From Bacillus sp. FJAT-18017 (GTDB taxonomy: Bacteria; Bacillota; Bacilli; Bacillales; Cytobacillaceae), in assembly GCF_001278805.1 (NCBI RefSeq), contig NZ_CP012602.1:2200001-2264000 (forward strand): a stretch of DNA of 64,000 nucleotides. Direction: 5' to 3'. A program made the position numbers and the translations under genes. Below the pieces are notes generated by a model. It had not been told where the DNA came from. It was given only the letters and a program-made list of their open reading frames with translations, and searched no databases. Within the stretch, counting starts at the first letter, position 1. Each line of letters begins with the position of its first letter. Positions 29,580 to 38,551 of this stretch are shown piece by piece.

Positions 29580-30749
29580 ATGATGACCCAAATTCAGTTT
29601 AACCTAAATACCGACGTTTTAAAAGAAGCCGTAATGGCTTCCAACATCGACACTGTGATGAAAGCGTCCATTGTCCTTGTATTGAATGCCGTAATGGAAA
29701 AGGAGCGGGACGAGTATCTCCAGGCTGGGGCCTACGAGCGGAATTCAATTCGCCGCGACTACCGAAATGGTTATTATGAACGCGATCTTTTACTCAGTAT
29801 CGGCAAAGTTACCTTGAAGGTGCCCCGTACACGGGGTGGAGACTTTTCGACAACCGTTTTTGAAAGGTATTCAAGATGCGACCAGGCGTTTATCCTCTCT
29901 ATGCTTGAAATGGTTGTAAATGGCGTATCCACCCGAAAGGTCAAGCATATTGTCAAACAATTATGCGGGGAGAGTGTTTCAAAATCCTTCGTTTCTTCTC
30001 TGACGGAAATGCTTGACCCGGTGGTGAGCCAATGGGCCAGCCGGCCTCTTAACACTAAATATTATCCTTATATTTTTGCAGATGCGATGTATATCAAGGT
30101 AAGGGAACATAACCGCGTGGTCTCCAAAGCCGTTTATATCGCGACAGCGATTGATGAAGGCAATCACCGGGATGTCTTAGGCTTAAAAGTGGCCCACTCC
30201 GAGAGTTTTGAAGCATGGCAGAGTTTTTTCCAGCACCTTCAGGAAAGAGGACTCCAATCCCCCAAAATAGTTATTTCTGACGCACACAAAGGCCTGAAAG
30301 CCGCCATAGCTAAAGAGTTCGTGGGAACCATCTGGCAACGTTGCCTGGTTCATTTCAAAAGAAACATTTTCACCAATCTGCCCAAAAAAGAAATGGATGA
30401 GGTGAAATTCGGGCTTAAGAGGATCTTTGATGTAGCTGAGGCGGATGAGGCTAGGCGGTTTAAGGATGAATTTATAGACCGGTTTGGGGATAATCCTAAA
30501 CTTGAGCGTACACTGAGAACATTGGAAGAAGGCTTCGAGGATGCCATTCAGTTCCTTAACGAACCTGCCAAGTACCACCCATATATCCGAAGTACAAATT
30601 CGCTGGAACGGTTGAATCAGGAAGTCCGTAGAAGGGAAAGGTCAATCCGAATTTTCCCCAATACCCAATCTGCATTTCGAATGATTGGCGCAATCCTGAT
30701 TGACTATACGGAAGAACAAGAAAGGAAAAAGATCCTTTTTAAAAAATAG
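29580..30749 (+). CDS. IS256-family (mutator-type) transposase
   Basis: A 389-residue DDE transposase: catalytic aspartates in IFADAMYIKV and VISDAHKGLKAAI and the glutamate in STNSLERLNQEVRRRER. The N-terminal region (MDRNGYYER-like, here YRNGYYERDLLLSIGKVTLKVPRTR) is typical. Starts at ATG 29580 or 29583 after GGAGG. The frame is intact with full motifs, so it is probably functional. Confidence 0.94.
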   Translation: MMTQIQFNLNTDVLKEAVMASNIDTVMKASIVLVLNAVMEKERDEYLQAGAYERNSIRRDYRNGYYERDLLLSIGKVTLKVPRTRGGDFSTTVFERYSRCDQAFILSMLEMVVNGVSTRKVKHIVKQLCGESVSKSFVSSLTEMLDPVVSQWASRPLNTKYYPYIFADAMYIKVREHNRVVSKAVYIATAIDEGNHRDVLGLKVAHSESFEAWQSFFQHLQERGLQSPKIVISDAHKGLKAAIAKEFVGTIWQRCLVHFKRNIFTNLPKKEMDEVKFGLKRIFDVAEADEARRFKDEFIDRFGDNPKLERTLRTLEEGFEDAIQFLNEPAKYHPYIRSTNSLERLNQEVRRRERSIRIFPNTQSAFRMIGAILIDYTEEQERKKILFKK

Positions 30750-30764
30750 ACGCGAAGCGCGAAA

Positions 30765-30808
30765 TTTTTGGTGGAATGAAGGGGGTACCCCCTTCATTCC
30801 ACCAAAAA
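30765..30808. terminator. Perfect 44-bp palindrome after the transposase gene
   Basis: Two 22-base arms, TTTTTGGTGGAATGAAGGGG plus GT and its exact complement, meet at GGTACC with no spacer. A T-rich end allows it to act as a terminator in either direction, which would shield the transposase from outside transcription. Confidence 0.8.
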
Positions 30809-30865
30809 TAAAATAAGCTGATATACCATTGTATAGGAATTTACACAAGATAGTGGACTTGACTC

Positions 30866-30950
30866 ATTTCAAAGCCAGCAGGGTCGTCAAGAACCTATAT
30901 TAACGACTGTACCCACATTTTCTAACCAAGTAGGGTCGTCAAGAACGAGG
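30866..30950. repeat. 52-bp tandem repeat array, right part
   Basis: Units beginning GGGTCGTCAAGAAC at 30881 and 30933, again 52 bp apart; the last is truncated after CAAGAACG. Confidence 0.8.
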
Positions 30951-30994
30951 GAGACCCAAGTGGCGTCCGCAGGAGACTTTTTATATTATTTACG

Positions 30995-31024
30995 TTGGCA
31001 ACAGCTAAGCCTTTTTGCTATAAT
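30995..31024 (+). promoter_or_regulatory. Promoter of panBCD
   Basis: TTGGCA, 18 bp, TATAAT. It leaves a leader of about 195 bases before panB. Confidence 0.65.
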
Positions 31025-31141
31025 TCGATTGGGCGGTATCCAAAAGAACTGCACCTTAAAAGAGCAATTCCTAACTAAACATGGTTTCTGCCTAGATCCG
31101 TAATGGACCGGGACAGAGGGATAAAATGCAAACGACAACGG

Positions 31142-31169
31142 GATCCTCTGCCTTCAGCAGGATCTTTTT
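31142..31169 (+). terminator. Terminator-like hairpin in the panB leader
   Basis: GATCCTCTG/CAG-C-AGGATC stem, one bulged C, followed by TTTTT. An upstream GATCC (31095-31099) could pair with its left arm, so it may be an attenuator. It lies about 55 bases before the panB start. Confidence 0.5.
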
Positions 31170-31226
31170 CTATGCTGTGGCAAATTCCTTTTATCCCCTC
31201 TTCCTAATAGAAGGAGGATATTGATG

Positions 31227-32063
31227 ATGAAAAGTACAACGGATTTTACGAAAATGAAACAAAATGGCGAAAAGATTGTCATGCTAACAGCTTATGATTA
31301 TCCAGCTGCCAAAACTGCGGAACAAGCCGGGATTGACATGATTCTTGTCGGGGATTCACTGGGAATGGTTGTGCTTGGCTATGATTCGACCGTCCCTGTG
31401 ACGGTGGATGATATGGTTCATCATTCGAAGGCAGTACGCAGGGGAGCACCAGGTACGTTCACTGTTGTTGATATGCCATTCATGAGCTATCACGTTTCGG
31501 TAGGAGACACTCTCCGGAATGCGGCTAGAATTATCCAAGAAACCGGCGCCCAGGCAGTCAAGCTCGAAGGGGCCGATGATGTACTGGAAAAAATCAAAGC
31601 ATTGACTCAGGCTGGTGTTCCGGTATGTGCGCATCTTGGGCTTACACCACAATTGGTTGGTGTCCTGGGAGGATTCAAGGTTCAAGGCAAGACCGCTTCA
31701 GCTGCCGCTAAGCTGGTTGAGGATGCAAAGAAATGTGAAGAGGCTGGGGCATTTGCTGTTGTCCTTGAGTGTATCCCCCGGCAGCTTGCTGCTGAGGTTG
31801 CGAACACGGTTTCGATTCCTGTTATCGGTATTGGTGCAGGCGCAGAAGTGGACGGACAAGTACTTGTCTATCATGACCTTGTAGGTTACGGTGTCGATCG
31901 GGTTCCAAAGTTTGTTAAGCAATATGGGCAAGTTGGCCATAATATTATCGATATGATCGGCCAATATGTTTCCGATGTTAAGAGCAGTGTATTCCCTGAA
32001 GACGCCCACACTTTTACTATGAAAGAGGAAGAACTTCAAGCCTTATACGGTGGTATCAGATGA
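31227..32063 (+). CDS. panB: 3-methyl-2-oxobutanoate hydroxymethyltransferase
   Basis: First step of pantothenate synthesis, making ketopantoate with methylene-tetrahydrofolate. 278 residues with [37 protein letters not shown] and [16 protein letters not shown] metal and substrate segments. Three start codons stand in a row (TTG 31221, ATG 31224, ATG 31227); the last matches the B. subtilis N-terminus and lies nine bases after AAGGAGG. Overlaps panC by four bases. Confidence 0.95.
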   Translation: MKSTTDFTKMKQNGEKIVMLTAYDYPAAKTAEQAGIDMILVGDSLGMVVLGYDSTVPVTVDDMVHHSKAVRRGAPGTFTVVDMPFMSYHVSVGDTLRNAARIIQETGAQAVKLEGADDVLEKIKALTQAGVPVCAHLGLTPQLVGVLGGFKVQGKTASAAAKLVEDAKKCEEAGAFAVVLECIPRQLAAEVANTVSIPVIGIGAGAEVDGQVLVYHDLVGYGVDRVPKFVKQYGQVGHNIIDMIGQYVSDVKSSVFPEDAHTFTMKEEELQALYGGIR

Positions 32064-32905
32064 AAAAGGTAGAACGGATAAAACCGTTGCGTGAGCAGCT
32101 CACACAACATAAACGCGAAGGCCGTTCGATTGGCTTTGTTCCTACAATGGGCTTTCTCCACGAAGGGCACGAGAAGCTCATTCAAACAGCACGAAAAGAG
32201 AATGATATTGTTGTCATTAGTATCTTTGTTAATCCGCTTCAATTTGGTCCAAACGAAGACTTTGATGCATATCCCCGGGATTTGGAACGGGATTTAACAA
32301 TTGCCCGAAATGCAGGAGTGGACTTTGTATTTGTGCCAACTGCCGGGGAGATGTATCCCTCAAAGCCAAGTGTCAGGGTTGCTGTGGAATCAAGGACTGA
32401 TGTCTTGTGTGGCAGGTCCAGGCCTGGCCACTTTGACGGAGTTGCAACCGTCCTAACGAAGTTATTTACTATAGTTCAGCCTGACAGAGTTTATTTCGGT
32501 TTGAAGGATGCACAGCAAGTCGCGGTTGTGGATGGGTTGATTCACGATTTCAATTTTCCGGTGGAACTTGTTCCGGTTGAGACGGTCAGGGAAGAAGACG
32601 GCCTTGCAAAAAGTTCCAGGAATGTGTATTTGACTGAAATAGAACGCAAAGAAGCCCCAGTCTTGTACAAGGCATTAAAGGAAGGACGGAAGGCTGTCGA
32701 TAATGGGGAGAAGGACCCGTCCAAGGTCGTTGATCTAATTAAAAGAATGATAGAAACCGAAACAAATGGCCAAATTGATTATGTTGAGCTATACGGATAT
32801 CCTTCGCTTGAACCTGTTGAGAAAATAAATGGCAGATGCATTATTGCTTTGGCTGTCCGATTCTCGGGGGCAAGGCTTATCGATAACATTCTTTTGGACG
32901 CCTAA
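32060..32905 (+). CDS. panC: Pantothenate synthetase
   Basis: Joins pantoate and beta-alanine using ATP. 281 residues with [15 protein letters not shown] (HxGH nucleotide motif), [35 protein letters not shown] and the KSSRN loop. Start overlaps the panB stop (ATGA), so translation is coupled. Confidence 0.96.
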   Translation: MKKVERIKPLREQLTQHKREGRSIGFVPTMGFLHEGHEKLIQTARKENDIVVISIFVNPLQFGPNEDFDAYPRDLERDLTIARNAGVDFVFVPTAGEMYPSKPSVRVAVESRTDVLCGRSRPGHFDGVATVLTKLFTIVQPDRVYFGLKDAQQVAVVDGLIHDFNFPVELVPVETVREEDGLAKSSRNVYLTEIERKEAPVLYKALKEGRKAVDNGEKDPSKVVDLIKRMIETETNGQIDYVELYGYPSLEPVEKINGRCIIALAVRFSGARLIDNILLDA

Positions 32906-32948
32906 GAGCCTGAGCAGGCTATTCTGATATAACTGGAGGAGAAGCTGA

Positions 32949-33332
32949 ATGTTTCGCACCATGATGAACGGAAAAATCCATCGCGCCCGGGTGACCGAGG
33001 CAAATCTGAATTATGTTGGCAGTATTACAATTGACGAGGACATTCTCGATACAGTTGGAATGATTCCGAATGAGAAAGTACAAATTGTCAATAACAACAA
33101 TGGCGCTCGCCTTGAAACGTATATCATCCCCGGGGAAAGGGGCAGTGGTGTTATTTGTCTGAATGGTGCGGCTGCAAGGCTTGTACAGGAAGGCGATGTT
33201 GTCATCATTATTTCCTATTGCTTAGTTGCGGAAGAAAGAGTTGCCTACCATAAACCAAAGGTAGCAATCATGGATGAAAATAATAGGATTATTGAGCTCC
33301 TTCATGCTGAACCGGCAAATACCATTATGTAA
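32949..33332 (+). CDS. panD: Aspartate 1-decarboxylase proenzyme
   Basis: Makes beta-alanine from aspartate with a self-made pyruvoyl group. 127 residues; self-cleavage falls between Gly24 and Ser25 in [10 protein letters not shown], and the pocket segment [20 protein letters not shown] is complete. ATG after GGAGGAGAAGCTG. Third gene of panBCD, all three enzymes for pantothenate apart from ketopantoate reductase. Confidence 0.97.
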   Translation: MFRTMMNGKIHRARVTEANLNYVGSITIDEDILDTVGMIPNEKVQIVNNNNGARLETYIIPGERGSGVICLNGAAARLVQEGDVVIIISYCLVAEERVAYHKPKVAIMDENNRIIELLHAEPANTIM

Positions 33333-33337
33333 ATATG

Positions 33338-33375
33338 AAAGCGGAAGCGCCATCCAGATGGCCTCCGCTTTTTAT
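33338..33375 (+). terminator. Terminator after panD
   Basis: AAAGCGGAAGCGCCAT/ATGGCCTCCGCTTTTT hairpin with small bulges. Confidence 0.85.
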
Positions 33376-33429
33376 TTTCTACATTTTATGGTACGGTTTT
33401 GATTGAAAGAATTATTGGGATGTGTAAGG

Positions 33430-36216
33430 ATGCATAAGAAATTCGTTGTAGTCGATCTTGAAACAACCGGCAACTCGCCAAAGAAAGGCGATAGAATTAT
33501 ACAGTTTGCTGCTGTTGTAATTGAAGAAGGCAAAATTACAAATCAGTTTACATCTCTTTTAAATCCCGGGAAACAAATCCCGATATTTATTGAAGAACTG
33601 ACGGGCCTCAAGAATGAAGATGTAAAGGATGCCCCCTTGTTCAGTGAAGTAGCCCCGGAAATTTCTTCGATTTTGGAGGACGCTTATTTTGTAGCCCATA
33701 ATGTGCTATTCGATTTGGGTTTCCTGCAGGAAGAACTTCTAATGGCGGGCGAGGAAGGATTTCTAGGCCCTGTCATTGACACTGTTGAAATGGCACGGTT
33801 CCTTGAACCTGAAGCAGATAGTTATAAATTGTCAGACCTTGCTGAAAAGGAAGGGCTGGAACATGATCGTCCTCATCAAGCTGACAGTGATGCGCTAGTT
33901 ACAGCCGAACTGTTCCTTTTGTTCCTCAGCAAGATGGAATCTCTGCCTAAAAATACACTGGAACAGCTCTCTGCCCTATCCCAGGGACTTAAGAGCGATA
34001 TTCATCTCCTTCTGGAAGAGTATTCGTCCAGGGCCGTTTCTGCGCCTGTGTCCGATACTGGCAAGCTTGTAACAATCAATGGGATAAGCCTGAAGCGAAA
34101 AAATGAGTTTCCTACCAAGGAATTTACAAATGATGATACTAGCTATCCTTTTAAGGATGAAGACAAAAAGACAATGATGCTCCGTTCTTTTGTGGAATAT
34201 GAGGAAAGAACGGGTCAATTTGAAATGATGGATGAAGTTTATCATGCCTTAACCAATCATACCCATGCGCTGATTGAAGCTGGAACAGGGATTGGGAAGT
34301 CAATTGGCTATTTGCTTCCGGCTGCCTTTTTCTCCCGGCAGAGAGGGGCAAGAGTTGTAATTAGTACATATACGATTCAGCTTCAAGAGCAGCTGATGAA
34401 AAAAGATATCCCCCTTCTGAAGGAGACTTTACCATTTCCCGTTAAAGCCACGCTTATGAAGGGCATGAATAATTATCTTTCCCTGCCAGCCTTTGCAAAA
34501 AGCCTTGAAGAGGAAAACGACAACTACGACACTGCTCTTGCGAAAATGCAAATCCTTGTTTGGCTGACCAGGACCGAAAGCGGAGACAGAGATGAGCTAA
34601 ACCTTTCAAGCGGTGGTGCTTTGTACTGGAATTCAATTTCAGAAGAAGGAAATAATCCAATAGGAAAAGAAGCGTGGCAGGGCTACCATTTTTACGATTA
34701 TGCCTTAAAGCTAGCCAATCAGGCAGATTTAATCATTACGAATCATTCACTTCTGCTTTCTGATGTGGATGCAGGAAGTACTGTCCTGCCCCCATACGAT
34801 TATGCCGTCCTTGATGAAGGGCATCAATTTGAGCATGCCTCTAGTGACCATATGGGCATTCGGTTGGATTATATAGGTGCAAGGCTCACCCTTGGCCAAT
34901 TTGGATTATATGAGCAAAAGCAATTGTTTTATAAAGTGGAAAAGGTGATCTCCAGTCTTTCGGACCGTGGGAAAGCAGCCCCAAGGGTGAAACTTAATCA
35001 GCTTATTTCAGATACTTTATACGAAATGGATGATTTTTTTAATTTACTTATTTCCTTTGTGACAAAAACTGTTAAGAACCATGCCTCAAAACGCTTGAGA
35101 GTGCGTATTGATGAAAAAACCAATCATCGTGAATGGGAAGTTCTGAAGAATGCAGCAAACAGATTTTCTTTTTTACTAAAGGATCTTCATGGGGCTGCGG
35201 CCTCGATGCTTGACATGATTATTCCAATTGGTTCGACTGATACTGCAGTACTGGCTGATCAGCTCCATGGTTTTATGGAAGATGCGGTGAAGCTAAGGGA
35301 TAAATTAAATGTTATTTTTTTAGATAATACGAAGTATGTTAAATGGATTGAAACCGATACAAGGTCGCCGCATAATGCAACAAGTATCTATTCAATGCCT
35401 TTGTCCGTAGCAAGTGAAGTGAAAGCACGTTTCTTTGACAAAAAAAAATCTGTGATTCTGACTTCAGCATCATTGACTGTCGATCAGTCTTTCAGCTTTA
35501 TTCTTTCTAATCTTGGTCTTGATTCACATCATGTCAACACTGTTTCCATACCGTCCCCGTTTAATTATGAGCGGAATGTTCAGATGTTTATATCAACAGA
35601 TTTGCCAGCTGTCAACACCGTACCGCAGGATGAATATATAGCAGAAATAGCAGGAAGGATCATATCCATTTGCGATGCCGCTAAAGGAAGGATGCTCATT
35701 CTTTTTACATCGCATGAGATGCTCAAAAAGACATATGAACTTGTTAAAGAAAGCGGTCTGCTAGAAGAGTTTGCTCTGATTGCCCAAGGGATATCCGGGG
35801 GAAGCAGATCACGTCTGACACGGAACTTCCTGAAGTTTGATAAGGCTGTGCTTTTCGGAACAAACAGCTTTTGGGAGGGTGTCGATATACCCGGTGAGGG
35901 ACTATCATGCCTTGTGGTCGTAAGGCTTCCTTTCAGCCCGCCAGATGAACCTTGGACGAAGGCAAAGTGCGAAATGATAGAACAGCGTGGAGGCAAGCCA
36001 TTTTCGGAATACTCCCTGCCTGAAGCAGTGCTCCGGTTCAAACAAGGGTTTGGCAGGCTGATCAGGACTGGCCGGGACAGGGGAGTTATTGTTGTATTTG
36101 ATAAACGCCTTGGAGAAGCGGCGTACGGTAAAGCCTTTCTGCGCTCCATTCCCAAAGTTCCCGTCCATAAGGTGGGAATCGACGAACTTATCGAAGGGAT
36201 TGAAAAGTGGCTCTAA
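33430..36216 (+). CDS. dinG: DinG-family helicase with N-terminal 3'-5' exonuclease domain
   Basis: A 928-residue protein. Residues 1-180 are a DEDD exonuclease (VVDLETTG, HNVLFDLGFL, HQADSDALVT). The rest is a DinG/XPD-like helicase: EAGTGIGKSIGYLLP Walker A, DEGHQFEHAS in place of DEAH (DExH form), and SFWEGVDIPG and GFGRLIRTGRDRG late motifs. No iron-sulfur cysteine set is visible between Walker A and DEGH, as expected for Bacillus DinG. ATG 33430 was chosen over an upstream TTG at 33403; the ribosome site is weak. Confidence 0.93.
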   Translation: MHKKFVVVDLETTGNSPKKGDRIIQFAAVVIEEGKITNQFTSLLNPGKQIPIFIEELTGLKNEDVKDAPLFSEVAPEISSILEDAYFVAHNVLFDLGFLQEELLMAGEEGFLGPVIDTVEMARFLEPEADSYKLSDLAEKEGLEHDRPHQADSDALVTAELFLLFLSKMESLPKNTLEQLSALSQGLKSDIHLLLEEYSSRAVSAPVSDTGKLVTINGISLKRKNEFPTKEFTNDDTSYPFKDEDKKTMMLRSFVEYEERTGQFEMMDEVYHALTNHTHALIEAGTGIGKSIGYLLPAAFFSRQRGARVVISTYTIQLQEQLMKKDIPLLKETLPFPVKATLMKGMNNYLSLPAFAKSLEEENDNYDTALAKMQILVWLTRTESGDRDELNLSSGGALYWNSISEEGNNPIGKEAWQGYHFYDYALKLANQADLIITNHSLLLSDVDAGSTVLPPYDYAVLDEGHQFEHASSDHMGIRLDYIGARLTLGQFGLYEQKQLFYKVEKVISSLSDRGKAAPRVKLNQLISDTLYEMDDFFNLLISFVTKTVKNHASKRLRVRIDEKTNHREWEVLKNAANRFSFLLKDLHGAAASMLDMIIPIGSTDTAVLADQLHGFMEDAVKLRDKLNVIFLDNTKYVKWIETDTRSPHNATSIYSMPLSVASEVKARFFDKKKSVILTSASLTVDQSFSFILSNLGLDSHHVNTVSIPSPFNYERNVQMFISTDLPAVNTVPQDEYIAEIAGRIISICDAAKGRMLILFTSHEMLKKTYELVKESGLLEEFALIAQGISGGSRSRLTRNFLKFDKAVLFGTNSFWEGVDIPGEGLSCLVVVRLPFSPPDEPWTKAKCEMIEQRGGKPFSEYSLPEAVLRFKQGFGRLIRTGRDRGVIVVFDKRLGEAAYGKAFLRSIPKVPVHKVGIDELIEGIEKWL

Positions 36217-36223
36217 CCAAGAA

Positions 36224-36310
36224 TAGCGCAAGCCGCCTTCGTGGCAGGCAAAGTGCGCCTGTCTCTGCGATGTTAATTCGCTGGAGCTTTCTTTGTGGAG
36301 CTAGACAGTT
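36224..36310. repeat. Family B repeat fragment after dinG
   Basis: GCGCAAGCCGCCTTCGTGGC then CGCCTGTCTCTGCGATGTTA and GCTTTCTTTGTGGAGCTAGA; the middle matches the ndk-flanking blocks. Confidence 0.6.
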
Positions 36311-36471
36311 TCCAAAGAAAAGATATCCTTTCTTATAATGTGAAAAAGAGTAGGGCGTGAAGGCAAAAACTCGGGTAAATTCCGCTGCCAATCGTCGTCT
36401 TCCCTGTTATAATGAAGAAATATAAACTAAAATAATGAACAGCCCCAATGGGAATCAATGGAGGAACATGC

Positions 36472-36642
36472 ATGGAGAACAAAATAGAAGTTCTATCAAC
36501 TGTAAAAATTCAACATGGGCCGGACTTGTACAAGGTGGTCGATGCATTGAACCGGACGTTGAAACATCAAAATCTTATGTTCGGACTTGCGCTCGATACA
36601 GAAGACCAAAGCAAGGCCGTTTTTACGATATACCGGACATAA
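36472..36642 (+). CDS. ypmA: YpmA family small protein
   Basis: A 56-residue protein recognised as YpmA from VLSTVKIQHGPDLYKVVDALNRTLK and from its position before ypmB. Function unknown. ATG after GGAGGAACATGC; an in-frame codon at 36448 precedes the site. ypmB follows 11 bp later. Confidence 0.85.
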   Translation: MENKIEVLSTVKIQHGPDLYKVVDALNRTLKHQNLMFGLALDTEDQSKAVFTIYRT

Positions 36643-36653
36643 GGGGCGGTACT

Positions 36654-37127
36654 GTGAAGAAAGTAATTCTATATCTTTTACTTATAATAGCTATTCTTTT
36701 AGGGGCCGCTGGATGGATTTACTCAAACGCAACCGAGCCTGTCAGGACAGCAGAAGAGAAGGCGGTTAAACGTGCTGCGGAAGAAGCTGACTTGGCAGAT
36801 TACGGAAAATTCACTCTCTATAATGGGGAGGAACAAGTTTACGTAGTCGAAGGCAAAAATAACGAGGGCGATGAAATCATTGTATGGATGCCGGATAGTG
36901 ACGGGAAAATCGTCGTGCATGAAAAAAAGGATGGGGTTTCAAGACAGGATGCCATCAATAAGGTCATTGCCGACAAAAGCCCGCAAGAAATCATTTCTGT
37001 ACGTCCAGGCATGGAGAACGGAATCCCGTTCTGGGAAGTATACTATTCTACCGGCAATGGTCTGATCAACTATTATTATGTTCACTTCGAAACCGGAGAA
37101 ATGTATAAAATAATTGAAAATCTTTAA
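36654..37127 (+). CDS. ypmB: YpmB membrane-anchored protein (PepSY-like)
   Basis: 157 residues: an N-terminal membrane anchor (LYLLLIIAILLGAAGWIY) followed by an outside domain with two PepSY-like halves (SRQDAINKVIADKS, WEVYYSTGNGLINYYYVHFETG). GTG 36654 follows AAGGGGCGG; the frame continues upstream through ypmA sequence but without a site. ypmA, ypmB and aspB form one run. Confidence 0.86.
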   Translation: MKKVILYLLLIIAILLGAAGWIYSNATEPVRTAEEKAVKRAAEEADLADYGKFTLYNGEEQVYVVEGKNNEGDEIIVWMPDSDGKIVVHEKKDGVSRQDAINKVIADKSPQEIISVRPGMENGIPFWEVYYSTGNGLINYYYVHFETGEMYKIIENL

Positions 37128-37151
37128 TTTTTATATTGTGGAGGTAGCAGC

Positions 37152-38345
37152 ATGGAAATGAAATTGGCTAAAAGAGTACTTTCTTTAACCCCGTCATCAA
37201 CTTTGGCAATTACAGCAAAAGCCAAGGAGCTTCAAGCACAGGGACATAACATTATCGGGCTTGGAGCTGGTGAACCTGATTTCAACACTCCGAAACATAT
37301 TCTGGAGGCTGCCAAGAACTCCATGGATGAAGGGCGAACCAAATACACCCCAACAGCCGGACTACCGCAGCTGAAAAAGGCAATAATCACGAAACTGGCA
37401 GCAGATCAGGGACTGGACTATAAAATGAATGAAATCATCGTGGGTAATGGTGCAAAGCATGTGCTGTACACCCTTTTTCAAGTCATCCTTGATGAAGGGG
37501 ATGAAGTAATCGTCCCTGCGCCTTATTGGGTCAGTTATCCAGAGCAGGTCAAGCTTGCCGGCGGCACCCCGGTCTACATTAATGCAACAGAAGAAAATGA
37601 CTATAAAATTGTTCCTGAACAATTACGGGCTGCAATCACAGACAAAACAAAGGCAGTGTTAATCAATTCTCCTAGCAACCCTACAGGAATGCTTTATACA
37701 AAAGAAGAACTTGAAGCATTGGGACAAGTTTGCCTGGAGAATAACATACTGATTGTTTCTGATGAAATTTATGAAAAGCTTGTATACGGAAATAAAAAAC
37801 ATGTTTCTATTGCGGAAATTTCCGACGAACTCAAGAATCAGACAATTGTTGTTAATGGTGTGTCCAAATCCCATTCAATGACAGGCTGGAGGATAGGCTA
37901 TGCCGCGGGGAATAGTAAAATCATAGGGGCAATGTCCAACCTTGCAAGCCATAGTACATCCAATCCTACAACCACCGCGCAATATGCGTCAATTGCTGCT
38001 TATGAAGGAACACAAGAACCTGTGGAAGAAATGCGCCAGGCTTTTGAACATCGGCTTGAGACCGTATTTTCCAAACTAACTGCAATTCCCGGTTTCACAT
38101 GTATAAAGCCGGATGGAGCCTTCTATCTTTTCCCTAATATCAGTGAGGCTGTAAGGCTTACAGGCTTCAAGAACGGGGATGAATTCACAGAAGCACTTTT
38201 GACCGAAGCGAAGGTTGCGGTGATTCCTGGATCAGGTTTTGGAGCTCCTGACAATATCAGGCTTTCCTATGCGACGTCACTTTCCCAGCTTGAAGAAGCA
38301 ATAGAGCGGATACACAGGTTTGTAGAATCCAAATTAAAAAACTGA
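37152..38345 (+). CDS. aspB: Aspartate aminotransferase
   Basis: PLP-dependent class I aminotransferase (aspartate/oxaloacetate). 397 residues with GAGEPDFNTP, INSPSNPTG, the PLP lysine in VNGVSKSHSMTGWRIGYA and the carboxylate-binding arginine in NIRLSYATS. ATG after GGAGGTAGCAGC. Between ypmB and asnS as in B. subtilis, where it supplies aspartate for asparagine pathways. Confidence 0.95.
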   Translation: MEMKLAKRVLSLTPSSTLAITAKAKELQAQGHNIIGLGAGEPDFNTPKHILEAAKNSMDEGRTKYTPTAGLPQLKKAIITKLAADQGLDYKMNEIIVGNGAKHVLYTLFQVILDEGDEVIVPAPYWVSYPEQVKLAGGTPVYINATEENDYKIVPEQLRAAITDKTKAVLINSPSNPTGMLYTKEELEALGQVCLENNILIVSDEIYEKLVYGNKKHVSIAEISDELKNQTIVVNGVSKSHSMTGWRIGYAAGNSKIIGAMSNLASHSTSNPTTTAQYASIAAYEGTQEPVEEMRQAFEHRLETVFSKLTAIPGFTCIKPDGAFYLFPNISEAVRLTGFKNGDEFTEALLTEAKVAVIPGSGFGAPDNIRLSYATSLSQLEEAIERIHRFVESKLKN

Positions 38346-38369
38346 ATGTAACTCGCATTAACGGTTTGC

Positions 38370-38410
38370 TATCAATTAGTGGCAGGAGGAAACCTCTCCC
38401 GCTAATTGAT
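38370..38410 (+). promoter_or_regulatory. Long inverted repeat after aspB
   Basis: TCAATTAGTGG/CCGCTAATTGA arms with an inner AGGAGG/CCTCTCC pairing. No T run follows, so it may be a weak terminator or an mRNA end structure. Confidence 0.45.
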
Positions 38411-38472
38411 GGTCCGCCTCATTTATCTAGCCACTTTAGGACAAAACAGACGGGAAGAAGCATGCTGCACCC

Positions 38473-38501
38473 TTGCTAGGCCTTGTCCGCATCTGTATAA
38501 T
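38473..38501 (+). promoter_or_regulatory. Promoter of asnS
   Basis: TTGCTA, 17 bp, TATAAT, about 50 bp before the asnS GTG. Confidence 0.65.
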
Positions 38502-38551
38502 AAAGTGGATACATAGAAACCGTAAGTGCAAGTTTTGGAGGGAATATACCA

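Larger units (their letters stand above)
29486..30865 (+). mobile_element. IS256-family insertion sequence, complete
   Basis: About 1380 bp. The left end (AAAGTCCATATAATTGTGTAAA, 29488-29509) matches the inverted right end (reverse complement CAAGTCCACTATCTTGTGTAAA). The 9-bp target ATTTCAAAG is present on both sides (29477-29485 and 30866-30874), giving the exact insertion point within a 52-bp repeat unit. One transposase gene and a large palindrome lie inside. It disrupts no gene. Confidence 0.9.

Noticed and set aside
31031-31226. T-box riboswitch in the panB leader
   Set aside because: The conserved AGGGTGGNACCGCG T-box sequence is absent.
36224-36310. tRNA or small RNA after dinG
   Set aside because: The structure-like text is a dispersed repeat fragment shared with the ndk flanks.
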